64,000 nt of DNA from Lachnospiraceae bacterium (GCA_003507655.1 DNUZ01000007.1:3567-67566), one strand, 5' to 3'; shown: positions 15,367 through 26,400, counted from the stretch's first letter. Made by a program: numbers and translations. The notes: generated by a model not told the origin, from the sequence alone.

Positions 15367-16737
15367 ATGGAACAAAAGAAAAGTTATGAGATTGACATGT
15401 GTAACGGTCCGATCTTAAGCAAAATGCTGCTGTTTACGATACCGTTGATGTGTTCTAGTATGCTGCAGCTATTGTTTAATGCAGCGGATATTGTTGTGGT
15501 GGGCAGATATGCGGGCGATAATTCGTTAGCAGCAGTGGGGTCTAACACGTCATTGATCGGATTGCTGACGAACTTATTTTTAGGACTGTCCATTGGTGCA
15601 AACGTTTTGGTGGCACGTTATTATGGAGCAAAAAGAGAGGAAGAGTTAAAACAGACAGTACATACTGCAATATTGTTAAGTATTTATAGTGGAATTATCT
15701 TAACGGTGCTTGGCTGTTTTGGTGCAAAACAGATTTTGATATGGATGCAGACACCAAAAGAGGTGCTGCATTTAGCGGCACTCTATTTGCGGATTTATTT
15801 TCTGGGGATGACGGCAACCATGGTCTACAATTTTGGCAGTGCGATCCTGCGTGCAGTGGGCGACACTAAACGGCCACTGTATTATCTGTTTGGAGCGGGA
15901 GTAGTCAATGTTATCTTAAATCTGCTCTTTGTCATCGGATTTCACTTGGATGTGGCAGGAGTTGCCATGGCAACCGTGATTTCACAGTGCATTTCCGCAG
16001 GTCTGGTGCTTCGGTGTCTGATCAAAGAAAAAGGAGTAATCCGCTTAGAAATCAGACAGCTTCACATTCATAAGGACAAATTTTTAGGAATCTTAAAAAT
16101 CGGACTGCCGGCAGGAGTACAGGGAATTATTTTCTCGTTATCCAATGTTGTGATACAGTCCTCCATTAATTCCTTTGGAGCCGTTACGGTTGCCGGTAAT
16201 TCAGTGGCGGCCAATATTGAGAGTTTTGTCTACTTTGCCATGAACGCATTTCATCAGGCAACCATCTCATTTACCGGTCAGAATATGGGAGCAGGAAATT
16301 ATAAGCGGATCAATAAGATTGTGATCACGGGAGAAATCTGTGTGACCGTGGTAGGGCTGGTGTTAGGAAATCTGGTGGTATTTTTCGGACATCCACTGCT
16401 TAGCATTTATTCTTCCAGCAGTAAAGTCATTGCAGCGGGGATGGTCCGCTTAAAAGTAGTTTCCGTGACCTATGCATTATGCGGAATGATGGATGTGATG
16501 GTCGGTGCATTGCGTGGGATCGGTTACTCGATCATGCCGATGATCGTGTCTATGATCGGCGCATGCGGTTTACGACTGGTTTGGCTTGCAACGATTTTTC
16601 AAATACCAAAGTATCATACAGTCCACATGATTTATGTATCGTATCCGATTACCTGGGCGATCACGTTTTTTGCACATATCTGCTGTTTTATCTGGGCAAA
16701 ACGATGTGTGGAGAAAAAAGCGGGAGTCTTAAAATAG
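15367..16737 (+). CDS. MATE-family multidrug/sodium antiporter
   Basis: A 456-residue integral membrane protein with about twelve hydrophobic helices in two homologous halves. The N-terminal half has the MATE pattern LFTIPLMCSSMLQLLFNAADIVVVGRYAG and the second half repeats GLPAGVQGIIFSLSNVVIQSSINSFG. The family exports drugs or metabolites using Na+ or H+ gradients. I chose the ATG at 15367; an in-frame upstream start at 15319 falls inside a terminator stem. A strong terminator follows at 16761. The gene stands alone. Confidence 0.92.
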   Translation: MEQKKSYEIDMCNGPILSKMLLFTIPLMCSSMLQLLFNAADIVVVGRYAGDNSLAAVGSNTSLIGLLTNLFLGLSIGANVLVARYYGAKREEELKQTVHTAILLSIYSGIILTVLGCFGAKQILIWMQTPKEVLHLAALYLRIYFLGMTATMVYNFGSAILRAVGDTKRPLYYLFGAGVVNVILNLLFVIGFHLDVAGVAMATVISQCISAGLVLRCLIKEKGVIRLEIRQLHIHKDKFLGILKIGLPAGVQGIIFSLSNVVIQSSINSFGAVTVAGNSVAANIESFVYFAMNAFHQATISFTGQNMGAGNYKRINKIVITGEICVTVVGLVLGNLVVFFGHPLLSIYSSSSKVIAAGMVRLKVVSVTYALCGMMDVMVGALRGIGYSIMPMIVSMIGACGLRLVWLATIFQIPKYHTVHMIYVSYPITWAITFFAHICCFIWAKRCVEKKAGVLK

Positions 16738-16760
16738 ATAACAAAATAGGATAAAAGAAG

Positions 16761-16806
16761 AAAATCCTGTTACATCCATCCGTAAGGGAGGAAAAACAGG
16801 ATTTTT
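16761..16806. terminator. Intrinsic terminator
   Basis: AAAATCCTGTT at 16761-16771 pairs perfectly with 16795-16805 and is followed by a T-run. The A-rich left side means it can also serve the opposing small gene that ends at 16837. Confidence 0.8.
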
Positions 16807-16836
16807 TACAAAGTAAAACGATAAGTGTGAAGTCTG

Positions 16837-17139
16837 CTACGCAGATTCATCCGGTTTAAACCGGGTACTGAATTTGTCTTCACCGCAGCAGTGACGTTCG
16901 CCGCCTTCTTCATAGATAATGTAATCGCCTTCACGAATAAAGATCACACCACGGCGGTTTTTGATAAATGGGCATACAAGCTGACCATTTTCACGTTCCA
17001 GTTTTACGAGTCCTTCGGTAATGATCCAGCCGGCTGTAACGACCTTTGTCCAAGGTTCAAAGCCATCTTCCATGTTTTTACCCGGCTCGTATTTTTCTGC
17101 TTCAACAGAGAAAGAACTACGCAGATATTTTTTTCTCAA
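16837..17139 (-). CDS. Hypothetical small protein
   Basis: A 100-residue protein. I place the start at the TTG at 17139 because AGGAGG lies exactly 8 nt upstream; a GTG at 17148 overlaps that site and cannot be used. The N-terminus is basic (RKKYLRSSFSVEAEKYEPG), the middle has alternating strands (VVTAGWIITEGLVKLE, GVIFIREGDYIIYE) and the C-terminus has a CC pair (RHCCGEDKF). I do not recognise the family, and it may be a small beta-rich domain. It is divergent from the dihydrouridine synthase gene. Confidence 0.65.
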   Translation of the reverse strand: MRKKYLRSSFSVEAEKYEPGKNMEDGFEPWTKVVTAGWIITEGLVKLERENGQLVCPFIKNRRGVIFIREGDYIIYEEGGERHCCGEDKFSTRFKPDESA

Positions 17140-17276
17140 AGAAATCACCTCCTGTAAAAAAACTATTTTTTTACATTATATTACATTTTTGTCAGAAAGA
17201 AAAGGAAAATGTAAGACTTCCTTATTGAAAAAAAGAAGTACAATACTACAGAAAAATGAAAGAAAGAGAGTAGGAC

Positions 17277-18236
17277 ATGAATTACTATTTTGCACCCATG
17301 GAAGGGGTTACCGGATATGTTTACCGCAATGCACATCATGCCATATTTCCGGGAATTGATAAATATTTTACGCCTTTTGTGTCACCGAACCAGAACCGCT
17401 GTTTTACACCAAGGGAGAAACGGGATATTTTACCGGAAAATAATCGTGGGATCTGTGTCGTGCCACAGATATTGACCAATCGTTCCGATTATTTTTTGCG
17501 TACGATGAAGGAACTTGCCGCTTTTGGATATCAAGAGGTAAACCTGAACTTAGGATGTCCGTCGGGAACCGTTGTTTCTAAGGGCAGGGGAGCGGGTTTT
17601 TTAGAGGATGCGGATAAGCTGGATGCTTTTTTTGACGAGGTGTTTCAAAAAGCGGATTTAGAAAAAATGAAGATCTCTGTGAAAACCAGGATCGGAATAG
17701 AGGATGCAGAAGAATTTGAAGATTTACAGAAGGTATTCAATCGTTATCCGTTTGCCGAGGTCATCATCCATCCCCGTGTCCGCAGTGATTTTTATAAAAA
17801 TCAGCCAAATCGTCAGGTCTTTGGAGAGTTTTTGAAAGAAAGCGTAAATCCGGTCTGCTACAATGGAGATATTTTTACGGTATCGGATGCAGCAGAGTTA
17901 AAAGCAGAATTTCCGGAATTAGAAAGCATCATGTGCGGAAGAGGGCTGTTAAGCAATCCGGCACTGGTGCGTGAGCTGCAGGGTGGAGAAACGCTGAAAA
18001 AAGAAGAACTGCATAGATTTCATGATACTCTTTATGAAAGTTATCGGACATTGTTTGCGCCGGATGAGCGGAGCGTATTGTTTAAGATGAAAGAGCTGTG
18101 GGGATATTTTATCACAGCATTTCAGGGTGCAGAACGTGATGTGAAAAAGATAAAAAAGGCACAGCATTTTGCAGAATATGAGGCGGCGGTAAGTCATATT
18201 TTTGAAAACCATGAGGTAGGATTATTGACAGAATAG
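17277..18236 (+). CDS. tRNA-dihydrouridine synthase
   Basis: A 319-residue FMN-dependent TIM-barrel enzyme that reduces uridines in the tRNA D-loop. It opens with the Dus signature APMEGVTGYVYRNA, has VPQILTN, and the conserved VNLNLGCPSGTVV with Cys94 and KGRGAG, then KTRIG and HPRVRSDFY (the RNA- and FMN-contacting His/Arg stretch), and MCGRGLLSNPAL at the phosphate-binding end. Members of this shorter type are common in Clostridia; which D-loop position it modifies is not evident. A terminator at 18241 follows, and the gene is monocistronic. Confidence 0.92.
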   Translation: MNYYFAPMEGVTGYVYRNAHHAIFPGIDKYFTPFVSPNQNRCFTPREKRDILPENNRGICVVPQILTNRSDYFLRTMKELAAFGYQEVNLNLGCPSGTVVSKGRGAGFLEDADKLDAFFDEVFQKADLEKMKISVKTRIGIEDAEEFEDLQKVFNRYPFAEVIIHPRVRSDFYKNQPNRQVFGEFLKESVNPVCYNGDIFTVSDAAELKAEFPELESIMCGRGLLSNPALVRELQGGETLKKEELHRFHDTLYESYRTLFAPDERSVLFKMKELWGYFITAFQGAERDVKKIKKAQHFAEYEAAVSHIFENHEVGLLTE

Positions 18237-18240
18237 AAAT

Positions 18241-18276
18241 GACCCACATCGGAGCGTACCGGTATGGGTCTTTTTT
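18241..18276 (+). terminator. Intrinsic terminator
   Basis: GACCCA at 18241-18246 pairs with TGGGTC at 18265-18270, with further CGG/CCG pairing inside, and six T residues follow at 18271-18276. Confidence 0.7.
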
Positions 18277-18286
18277 CTCTATGGGA

Positions 18287-19108
18287 TCATCTTTGCATTT
18301 CCGGGATACGAAGAATCTGACCGATATAGATCAGATCAGGGTCCGCAATACCATTGAGGGCGGTAATGGCAGGTACGGTCGTTTCGTAGCGTCTTGCAAT
18401 CTGCCAGAGTGTATCGCCGGGTCTTACAATGTATTCTACAGTGTTGTCTTTTTCAGAAGAGGAATCAGAATCGGATAGTGAGATTAAAATGCCATCCCGG
18501 AATTTATTCAAATCTACGTTGCCGGAAATCCCCGGAACCGTACCGGTATTTGAATACTGAAATCCCGTCCAGCTCTCCCAGACGGTAATATCAGGCGGGA
18601 ATTCATCGCGTTCACTGTAATCGGCAAGCCACAGCGGATATTTTGAAAATGCATCACTCCAGATCGTTTTCGCAGAGGAAGCGTCGGTATAGATCATCGG
18701 CGTGATTTTCGTCAAACGTTCTAATTCTTCTAAAAAAGTCAGTCCGATCTCATTGATATCTTCCCGTTCCATACCGGAGAAATCTTCAAAGTCCATAGCC
18801 GGTCTTGCATTAAAGGAGGTAGCACGGATCAGGTTAAAAAAGTCATTTGCCTGTGCTTTTGCTTCACTTGTATTTTTGGCGGTCACATAGTAGTAGGCAC
18901 CAAAGATCAATCCGGCTCTGGCTGCCTTTAAGTAGTTTTGTTTAAAATATGGATCGGTGATCTGACCGCCTTCCCCGGCTTTGATATAAACGACATCGAT
19001 CCCGGAGGCTTTTACACGGTTAAAATCAATGGTACCCTGATAGCTGCTGACATCAATACCGTCAAAAAGTTTATTCTCCTGTGCAATAGAAATGGTTTTG
19101 TTTGACAT
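18287..19108 (-). CDS. GH25 lysozyme (muramidase) with C-terminal LysM domain
   Basis: A 273-residue cell-wall hydrolase. The glycoside hydrolase 25 domain (about residues 15-210) carries the family landmarks FDGIDVSSYQG, VYIKAGEG, and the catalytic MDFEDF plus WLADYS. A LysM peptidoglycan-binding motif occupies the last 45 residues (VEYIVRPGDTLWQIARRY to YIGQILRIPE). There is no signal peptide; the protein begins MSNKTISIAQENKLF, so export would need a non-classical route, cell lysis or a phage-like release. AAGGAG lies 7 nt before the ATG. It converges on the dihydrouridine synthase gene, with a terminator between them. Confidence 0.92.
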   Translation of the reverse strand: MSNKTISIAQENKLFDGIDVSSYQGTIDFNRVKASGIDVVYIKAGEGGQITDPYFKQNYLKAARAGLIFGAYYYVTAKNTSEAKAQANDFFNLIRATSFNARPAMDFEDFSGMEREDINEIGLTFLEELERLTKITPMIYTDASSAKTIWSDAFSKYPLWLADYSERDEFPPDITVWESWTGFQYSNTGTVPGISGNVDLNKFRDGILISLSDSDSSSEKDNTVEYIVRPGDTLWQIARRYETTVPAITALNGIADPDLIYIGQILRIPEMQR

Positions 19109-19195
19109 AAAAAATCTCCTTTCTCACTATCCCTAGTATATGAAAAGAAATTTTGGGAGTGACATTTGGGTCAAAGATTTTTCTTAGAAAAGGAC

Positions 19196-19236
19196 TTGAC
19201 TTTTTTTCAAAAGATGCTATTATAATGATAACAGTA
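19196..19236 (+). promoter_or_regulatory. Rubrerythrin promoter with PerR-like sequence
   Basis: TTGACT at 19196-19201 lies upstream of TATTAT/TATAAT at 19218-19226. The stretch TTATAATGATAACA resembles one and a half arms of a PerR box (TTATAAT-N-ATTATAA) but only about four of seven bases of the second arm match. PerR control of rubrerythrin is known in Clostridium; here it is tentative. Confidence 0.4.
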
Positions 19237-19268
19237 ACAATTACTAATATCGAAAAGGAGAAAACAAT

Positions 19269-19808
19269 ATGAATTTAAAAGGTACGAAGACAGAAGCAAA
19301 CTTACAGACAGCATTCGCAGGAGAATCCATGGCAAGAAATAAATATACTTATTTCGCATCTAAGGCAAAGAAGGATGGATATGTTCAGATTGCCAATATT
19401 TTTGAAGAGACAGCAGCAAATGAGAAAGAGCATGCAAAGATGTGGTATAAGCTGTTAAACGGCGGTGCAGTCGGAAGTACTATCGAGAACTTAAAGGCTG
19501 CAGCTGAGGGCGAGAACTATGAGTGGACAGATATGTATGACCAGTTTGCAAAAGAGGCAAGAGAAGAGGGCTTTGATGATATTGCAACGTTATTTGAAGG
19601 TGTTGCAGCAATAGAGAAAGAGCATGAGGAGAGATATCGCAAGCTGTTAGCAAATATCGAAGGAGATCTGGTATTTTCTAAAGACGGCGATGTAATCTGG
19701 CAGTGTTCTAACTGTGGACATATCTGTGTTGGTAAAAAAGCACCGGAAGTATGTCCGGTATGTAACCATCCACAGGCTTACTTCCAGGTAAAGGCAGAGA
19801 ATTATTAA
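19269..19808 (+). CDS. rbr: Rubrerythrin
   Basis: A 179-residue peroxide-scavenging protein of anaerobes. The N-terminal ferritin-like diiron domain shows the Glu and ExxH ligands ([41 protein letters not shown]). The C-terminal rubredoxin domain has the Fe-binding pairs CSNCGH and CPVCNHP, ending with the usual [11 protein letters not shown]. It reduces hydrogen peroxide to water with electrons from NADH through rubredoxin-type carriers. AAAGGAG precedes the ATG and a terminator follows, so the gene is monocistronic. It complements the peroxidase operon at the left edge. Confidence 0.96.
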   Translation: MNLKGTKTEANLQTAFAGESMARNKYTYFASKAKKDGYVQIANIFEETAANEKEHAKMWYKLLNGGAVGSTIENLKAAAEGENYEWTDMYDQFAKEAREEGFDDIATLFEGVAAIEKEHEERYRKLLANIEGDLVFSKDGDVIWQCSNCGHICVGKKAPEVCPVCNHPQAYFQVKAENY

Positions 19809-19872
19809 ACTATCATTCGTCCATTGTGCCGGATGAGAATATAGGATATAAGATGAGATAGCATAGGAAAAC

Positions 19873-19904
19873 CCCGATACATGATTGGTGTATCGGGATT
19901 TTTT
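19873..19904 (+). terminator. Intrinsic terminator
   Basis: CCCGATAC at 19873-19880 pairs perfectly with 19890-19897, followed by A and six T residues. Confidence 0.85.
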
Positions 19905-19987
19905 CTGTTTTTCCGGTAGATATGAGGAAACATCTAAGCTATAATAAAAACAATGGGATAAAAACAGGAAAGGCGCAGAGGTAGAAC

Positions 19988-22900
19988 ATGTCATTACAAT
20001 TTGTATTTGGACCGTCCGGGGGCGGAAAGTCCTATTATTTATATGAAAAAATTATAGAAGAGGCAAAAAAAGACCGGACAAAGGACTTTTTACTGATCGT
20101 ACCGGAACAGTTCACGATGCAGACGCAAAAAGAACTGGTAGAACGCAGTAAAAATCACGCGATCATGAATATTGACGTGTTAAGTTTTGAACGTCTGGCA
20201 TTTCGTGTTTTTGATGAATTGGGAATGTATCAGATACGGATTTTAGAAGAGACCGGAAAAAATCTGATCTTACGCCGTTTAACGGAAGAATATGGGGACA
20301 GCATGAGCGTCCTTGGAAGTAATTTAAAAAAGATGGGGTATGTCAGTGAAATAAAATCATTGATCTCGGAGTTTATGCAGTATCAGATCACACCGGAGGA
20401 TATAGAGGCATGGTGTGAGGATGAGGATAATGCATGGTCTTTCCGCCTGAAAATGAAAGATATTTTAGTGATCTACCGAAAGTTTTTAGAGTATTTAGAG
20501 GGCAGTTATATCACTTCGGAAGAAGTGTTAGAGGAATGTGCAAAGACAGCAGGACGTTCGGTCATGTTAAAGGACTGCAATCTGATTTTTGACGGATTTA
20601 CAGGATTTACACCGGTACAGGTCAATCTGTTAAAAACACTGTTTCCGATGACAGACCGGGTGTGGGTGGCTGTCACGTTAGATAAAAGGGTAGACCCTTT
20701 TTGTGTGACCGGAATACAGGAACTTTTCCATATGAGCCAGAAAATGGTCAGAACGCTGTTAGAACTTGCCGATGAGGCAAAGTGCGAAGTGTTAGAGCCG
20801 ATATGGGTAGAAGACGGCAGACAATACCGTTATGGGAACGCAAAAGCATTGCTGCATTTAGAGGAAAATCTGTTCCGCAGCAGTTTAAAAGCCTATCCGA
20901 AAGAACAGGATGAGATACAGATCCAAAGCTGTCAGAACCGGAAGGAAGAGTTAGAATTTGCGGCAGCGACGATCAGCCGGATGGTAAGGGAAGAAGATTA
21001 CCGTTACCGCGATTTTGCCATTGTATCGGGAGCAGCGGCGGATTATGCCAATTATGTCAAAGAAATCTTTGAAGCCTATGGGATCCCTTATTTTATTGAT
21101 GAGAAAAAGACCATCCTGTTTCATCCGTTTATTGAATTTTTACGGGCATCGTTAGAAATGGTAGAAGAGGATTTCTCGTATGAGAGCGTGATGCGGTATT
21201 TCCGCAGCGGACTCAGCAGGCAGAGCACTGAGGAAATAGATCGGTTAGAGAACTACATACTTGCAACGGGCATCTGGGGGTATCGGAAGTGGAATCATGT
21301 ATTTGAAAAATGTCCGGCAGGATATTGCGAGGAGACATTAGAAGAATTAAATCAGATCCGCAGTAATTTTATGGAATGTGCAGGGGTTTTCCGGGAAGTG
21401 CTTGCAAAGAAAAAGACCACGGTAAAGGAAAAGACAACCGCACTGTATCAGTTTCTCACTGCTCATGAAGTGGAAGAAAAACTGCGAAAGATGCAGTTGG
21501 AATTTGAAGAAGAAAGGGATTTTGCGGCAGCAAAGGAATATGAGCAGATTTATGGGATCGTGATGGATCTGTTAGATAAGATCGTAGATCTGCTTGGAGA
21601 CGAGCAGTTTGATATTACGGAATATGCAGATGTCTTAGATGCCGGATTTGAAGCGGCAAAGGTAGGTGTGATCCCGCCGGGATATGACTGCGTGGTATTA
21701 GGTGATATCGAAAGAACAAGATTAGATGATATCCGTGTGCTCTTTTTTGCCGGAGTGAATGATGGGATTATCCCGAAAGCGGCAGCGGCGGGCGGTATCC
21801 TGTCAGGTTTTGACAGGGAACATCTTTTAGAAAAGGATATCCAGCTTGCACCGACACCAAGAGAGCGGGCGTTTATCCAAAAGTTCTATCTGTATTTAAA
21901 TATGACAAAGCCAAAAGAACATTTAATTCTAAGTTATTCCCGCGTGGATTCGGAAGGAAAAGCGATACGTCCATCTTATCTGATCGGACAGATCAAAAAA
22001 ATGTATCCACAGATCAAAGTACAGGAAGCATTTGACCGCAGTATGACCATTGCAACGCCAAAGAGCAGTATGTCCTATTTTTTACAGGGACTCTTAGCAC
22101 AAAGGGAACAGCATGGACTTCACATGGAAGAGACGGCAGGAAAGGACTGGGAGGCTTTAGCGCACTGGTATTTAGAAAACAAAGATTGGGCAGAACCGAT
22201 TTATCATCTGATCGATGCTTCTTATATGCAGTACCATGCGAAAAAGTTGCCGGGAGATCTGATACATGAGATTTATGGAAAAGTGCTTGAGAGCAGTGTC
22301 ACAAGGTTAGAGCGTTATGCCGCCTGTGCCTGCGCGCATTATCTGCAATATGGCTTAGGGCTCAGCGAACGCCAGATGCAGGATTTTACACCGGCAGATT
22401 TCGGTAATGTATTTCATTTTGCGATTGAATCTTTTTCAAAAAACCTGCGAAAAGAAGGGCTGACCTGGAAAGATTTAGAGGAAGAGGACAGCAGAAGGTT
22501 AGAAGAACATTCTTTTGAGGAATCTTTAGAAAGAAACCGGCTTTTAGAAGAATATGATACAAAAAAAAGTCAGTTTATGATCGGACAGATGAAGCGTGTC
22601 TACCATCGCACCATTGAAACACTGAGGGAACAGGTAAAGCGTGGAAAATTCCGCCCGGAAGGCTATGAGCTGGTCTTTTCAGCAGCAAATCATTTAGACG
22701 CGGCACAGTTCGTCTTAAACGAAGAAGAACGGATGCATCTGCGTGGAAGGATTGACCGGATGGACACTTATACGACCAATGAAAAGGTCTATGTAAAGAT
22801 TATCGATTACAAGACCGGAAATACGAGTTTTCAGCTTTTAAATCTCTATCATGGTTTACAGTTACAGCTTGTGGTATATCTGAACGCGGCATTGGAGGTA

Positions 22901-23431
22901 ACGGCGAAGAAATATCCACAGAAAACGGCAGTGCCTGCGGGAATCTTCTATTATCATGTAGATGACCCTTATGCAGAGGGCAGAGCCGAAATGAGCGAGG
23001 AAGAAATTGGAGAGGAAATCCTACAGCGTCTGAAGTTAGATGGTATTGTCAACAGTGAGGAAGATGTCTGGCGGGCAATGGATACAGAGATGGAGAGCGA
23101 GTCGCATGTCATCCCGGTAAAATTAAAAAAAGACGGAACGATTTCTGCAACGTCTAAGACACTCTCAGAAACAGCTTTTTCTAATGTCGGAGCCTTTGCA
23201 ACAGAAAAGATTAAGGAGCTTGGCAATGGAATGTTAGGAGGAAATATTGCGGCAGAGCCATATCTGTTAGACTCGAAAAGCGGCTGTGACTATTGTGTGT
23301 ATCGGAGTATCTGTGGATTTGATGCAAAGATTCCGGGATATCATTATCATGAGTTAGAAAAAAATTTAAAGGACAATGATATTCTTAAAAAAATAAGTGA
23401 AGATTTAACAAATAAAGGGGGCGGCGAGTAA
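19988..23431 (+). CDS. addB: ATP-dependent helicase/nuclease subunit B
   Basis: An 1147-residue subunit of AddAB, the Gram-positive counterpart of RecBCD, which resects double-strand breaks for RecA. Walker A is GPSGGGKSYYLYE at the extreme N-terminus. The C-terminal RecB-family nuclease has VKIIDYKTG and the Q-rich LYHGLQLQLVVYL. The 4Fe-4S cluster cysteines are visible as one in RYAACACAHYLQY and three in GCDYCVYRSICGF. Length is normal for the family. The stop codon TAATG shares a base with the addA start, so the two are translationally coupled. Confidence 0.96.
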   Translation: MSLQFVFGPSGGGKSYYLYEKIIEEAKKDRTKDFLLIVPEQFTMQTQKELVERSKNHAIMNIDVLSFERLAFRVFDELGMYQIRILEETGKNLILRRLTEEYGDSMSVLGSNLKKMGYVSEIKSLISEFMQYQITPEDIEAWCEDEDNAWSFRLKMKDILVIYRKFLEYLEGSYITSEEVLEECAKTAGRSVMLKDCNLIFDGFTGFTPVQVNLLKTLFPMTDRVWVAVTLDKRVDPFCVTGIQELFHMSQKMVRTLLELADEAKCEVLEPIWVEDGRQYRYGNAKALLHLEENLFRSSLKAYPKEQDEIQIQSCQNRKEELEFAAATISRMVREEDYRYRDFAIVSGAAADYANYVKEIFEAYGIPYFIDEKKTILFHPFIEFLRASLEMVEEDFSYESVMRYFRSGLSRQSTEEIDRLENYILATGIWGYRKWNHVFEKCPAGYCEETLEELNQIRSNFMECAGVFREVLAKKKTTVKEKTTALYQFLTAHEVEEKLRKMQLEFEEERDFAAAKEYEQIYGIVMDLLDKIVDLLGDEQFDITEYADVLDAGFEAAKVGVIPPGYDCVVLGDIERTRLDDIRVLFFAGVNDGIIPKAAAAGGILSGFDREHLLEKDIQLAPTPRERAFIQKFYLYLNMTKPKEHLILSYSRVDSEGKAIRPSYLIGQIKKMYPQIKVQEAFDRSMTIATPKSSMSYFLQGLLAQREQHGLHMEETAGKDWEALAHWYLENKDWAEPIYHLIDASYMQYHAKKLPGDLIHEIYGKVLESSVTRLERYAACACAHYLQYGLGLSERQMQDFTPADFGNVFHFAIESFSKNLRKEGLTWKDLEEEDSRRLEEHSFEESLERNRLLEEYDTKKSQFMIGQMKRVYHRTIETLREQVKRGKFRPEGYELVFSAANHLDAAQFVLNEEERMHLRGRIDRMDTYTTNEKVYVKIIDYKTGNTSFQLLNLYHGLQLQLVVYLNAALEVTAKKYPQKTAVPAGIFYYHVDDPYAEGRAEMSEEEIGEEILQRLKLDGIVNSEEDVWRAMDTEMESESHVIPVKLKKDGTISATSKTLSETAFSNVGAFATEKIKELGNGMLGGNIAAEPYLLDSKSGCDYCVYRSICGFDAKIPGYHYHELEKNLKDNDILKKISEDLTNKGGGE

Positions 23432-26400
23432 TGGCTGTGGAATGGACAAAAGAACAGAGACAGGTAATTGAATTACGGAATCGCAATATCTTAGTATCCG
23501 CGGCAGCCGGTTCCGGAAAGACCGCCGTCTTAGTAGAGAGGATTATAAAAAGGATTACCGATGAACAGCATCCGGTGGATGTGGACCGGCTCTTAGTGGT
23601 AACCTTTACCAATGCGGCAGCTTCAGAGATGCGCGAAAGAATTGGTGATGCCATTGAAGCGGCATTAGAAAGGGAACCTGAAAATCATCATCTGCAAAGA
23701 CAGCAGTCGTTGATCCATAATGCCCAGATCACGACGATTGACAGTTTTTGTCTTTATATCGTGCGGAATTATTTCCATACCATAGATTTAGAACCGGGAT
23801 TTCGGATTGCAGATGAGGGAGAATTGGCACTGTTAAAAGAGCAGGTATTAGATGAAGTTTTAGAGAGTTTTTATGAAAAATCAAATGAAGATTTTACGTC
23901 CTTTATGGAGGCTTTTGCAACCGCAAAAAGCGACCGGAATGTCCGCAGTATGATATTAGAACTCTTTACTACGGCACAGTCGAATCCATGGCAGTCCGAG
24001 TGGCTTGATAAGTTAGATGAAGATTACAAAAAAGCATGTGAATCCCCGGATGACTCCGTCTGGATGCAGCTTGCACTTTCTGATTACCGGAACAGTATGG
24101 AAGATGTTTTGCGGGAATTGCAAAAGGCATGGAATCTGACACAGGAGTTTGACGGACCGCAGATGTATGCAGGCGCTATTAAAAGCGACTTAGAACTGGT
24201 GGAAACCCTGTGTGCAAAGGACACTTATGCGGATATTGTACAGGCATTGACAGAGCTTCCTGCCTATGCGCGACTTGCGGCGGCACGGGGCTATGATGGA
24301 AGTCTGCAAAAACAGGCACAGGTCAAAGCAGCAAGAGAGCAGATGAAAGATACGATCCAGAAGCTGCGTGAAAAAATATTCTTTCAAAGCCAGTCTGATC
24401 TGAAGGCTTCTCTTTGCAGACAGCAGCCGATGGTACATGTCTTACTCGAATTAGTCCGCGCGTTTACAGAGGCTTATGACAAGGCAAAACGGAAAAAGAG
24501 TCTGGTGGATTTTTCAGATATCGAGCATTTTGCATTGGATATTTTAGTGAATGTTAAGACGAAGGAGCCGACACCTGTTGCAGAGGAGTTCCGGAATTTT
24601 TTTGAAGAAGTCATGATCGATGAGTATCAGGACAGCAACTATTTGCAGGAGGCAATCTTAAGTGCCGTATCGAAGGTACAGTCAGGAGAGCCGAATATGT
24701 TTATGGTCGGGGATGTGAAGCAGAGTATCTATCGTTTCCGTTTGGCAAGACCGGAACTTTTTATGGAAAAATATGAGACTTATACGAAAGAGGACAGTCC
24801 GTATCAGAAGATCGAACTGCATAAGAATTTCCGAAGCAGGGAAGGAGTCTTAGCGGCTGTCAATGATATCTTTTATAAGATTATGGGAAAAGACTTAGGC
24901 AGGGTTCGTTATGATGAGGATGCAGCCCTTTATCCGGGAGCAGATTATCCGGCATTAAAAGGAGAACAGGAATCCTCCGAAGTCATTGTGGTGGAACAGG
25001 ACAGCAGCACAGAGCGGAGCATTTTAGAAGCAGGGACGATCGGAAGAAAGATCCGGCAGTTAAAGGAAAACGGATGGATCACGGATAAAAAAAGCGGAGA
25101 GTTACGAAGACCGGGATATTCGGATATGATCATCCTTTTGCGAAGTCCCGGAGGAGATGCCGATGTGATGGCAGCTGAACTTGGGAAAATGGGGATTCCG
25201 GCACATGCGATCTCGAGAACCGGATATTTTTCCACACAGGAAATCCAGGTGCTTTTGAATTATCTGGCAATTTTGGATAATCCAAGACAGGATATTCCAT
25301 TAGCATCCGTTCTGACTTCGTGGTTTGGCGGACTTGGCGAAGAGGAGTTAGGCTATCTTCGGGCAGTGGATAAAGAAAAGCCATTTTATGAAAATGTGCT
25401 GGCATGGATGCCGGAATCCGAAGAGATATCGGAAAGCATCAGCGAGGAATTGCGTCAGAAACTGCCAGAGGAGATACAGGAAAAATTAGCACGTTTTCAT
25501 CAGACATATCAGAAGCTACGAAAAAAGAGCCGTTATCTGCCAATCCATGAACTGCTCTATGAGATTTTTGCAATGACCGGATATTTAGATTATGTTACGG
25601 CACTGCCGGCAGGCGGACAGCGCAGGGCAAATGTGGAAATGTTGATAGAAAAGGCAATTGCATTTGAAAACAGCAGTTACCGTGGCCTGTTCCATTTTAT
25701 CCGATATATTGAAAAATTACAGAAATATGACGTGGATTTTGGCGAAGCAGAGATTGTCAGTGAAAATGATGAAGCGGTGCGTATTATGAGTATCCATAAG
25801 AGCAAGGGTCTCGAATTTCCAATCTGCTTTGTGGCAGGATTGGGAAAACGTTTTAATATGTCGGACAGTTATGGAAAAATCGTCGTACATCCGCAGTTTG
25901 GGATCGGTGTGGAAGAGTATGATACGAAAAGGCGGATCAAGTCGCAGTCCTTTGTGAAGCAGATTTTAGCAGAGCAGATCCGTTTGGAAAACTTAGGCGA
26001 GGAGCTTCGTGTTCTCTATGTGGCACTGACGAGAGCAAAAGAAAAACTGATTTTAGTCGGAACCCTAAAAAAACCGGGAGAAAAATTAGAAAGCTATCAA
26101 AGCAGTGCCGGTACCGGGATGCTTTCCTATGGATGCAGGAGTAATGCGGGAAGCTATTTTGACTGGATCTTGCCGGCAATCTATTCCTATGGTGAAAGAT
26201 ATCCGGTGTATGTGGATAGTGATAGCAAAGAGCAGAGTGAATTCGCAGAGGAATTTCAAAAGGGCTGGGAGAAAGAACAGCTTTTAGAGCATATCTGCGA
26301 AGCAGATACAAAGGAGTTAACAGAGCGGCTTTCCTATTGTTATCCGAAAATGGAAGAGGTTTCCTTAAAGACAAAGATATCCGTTTCGGAATTAAAACAC

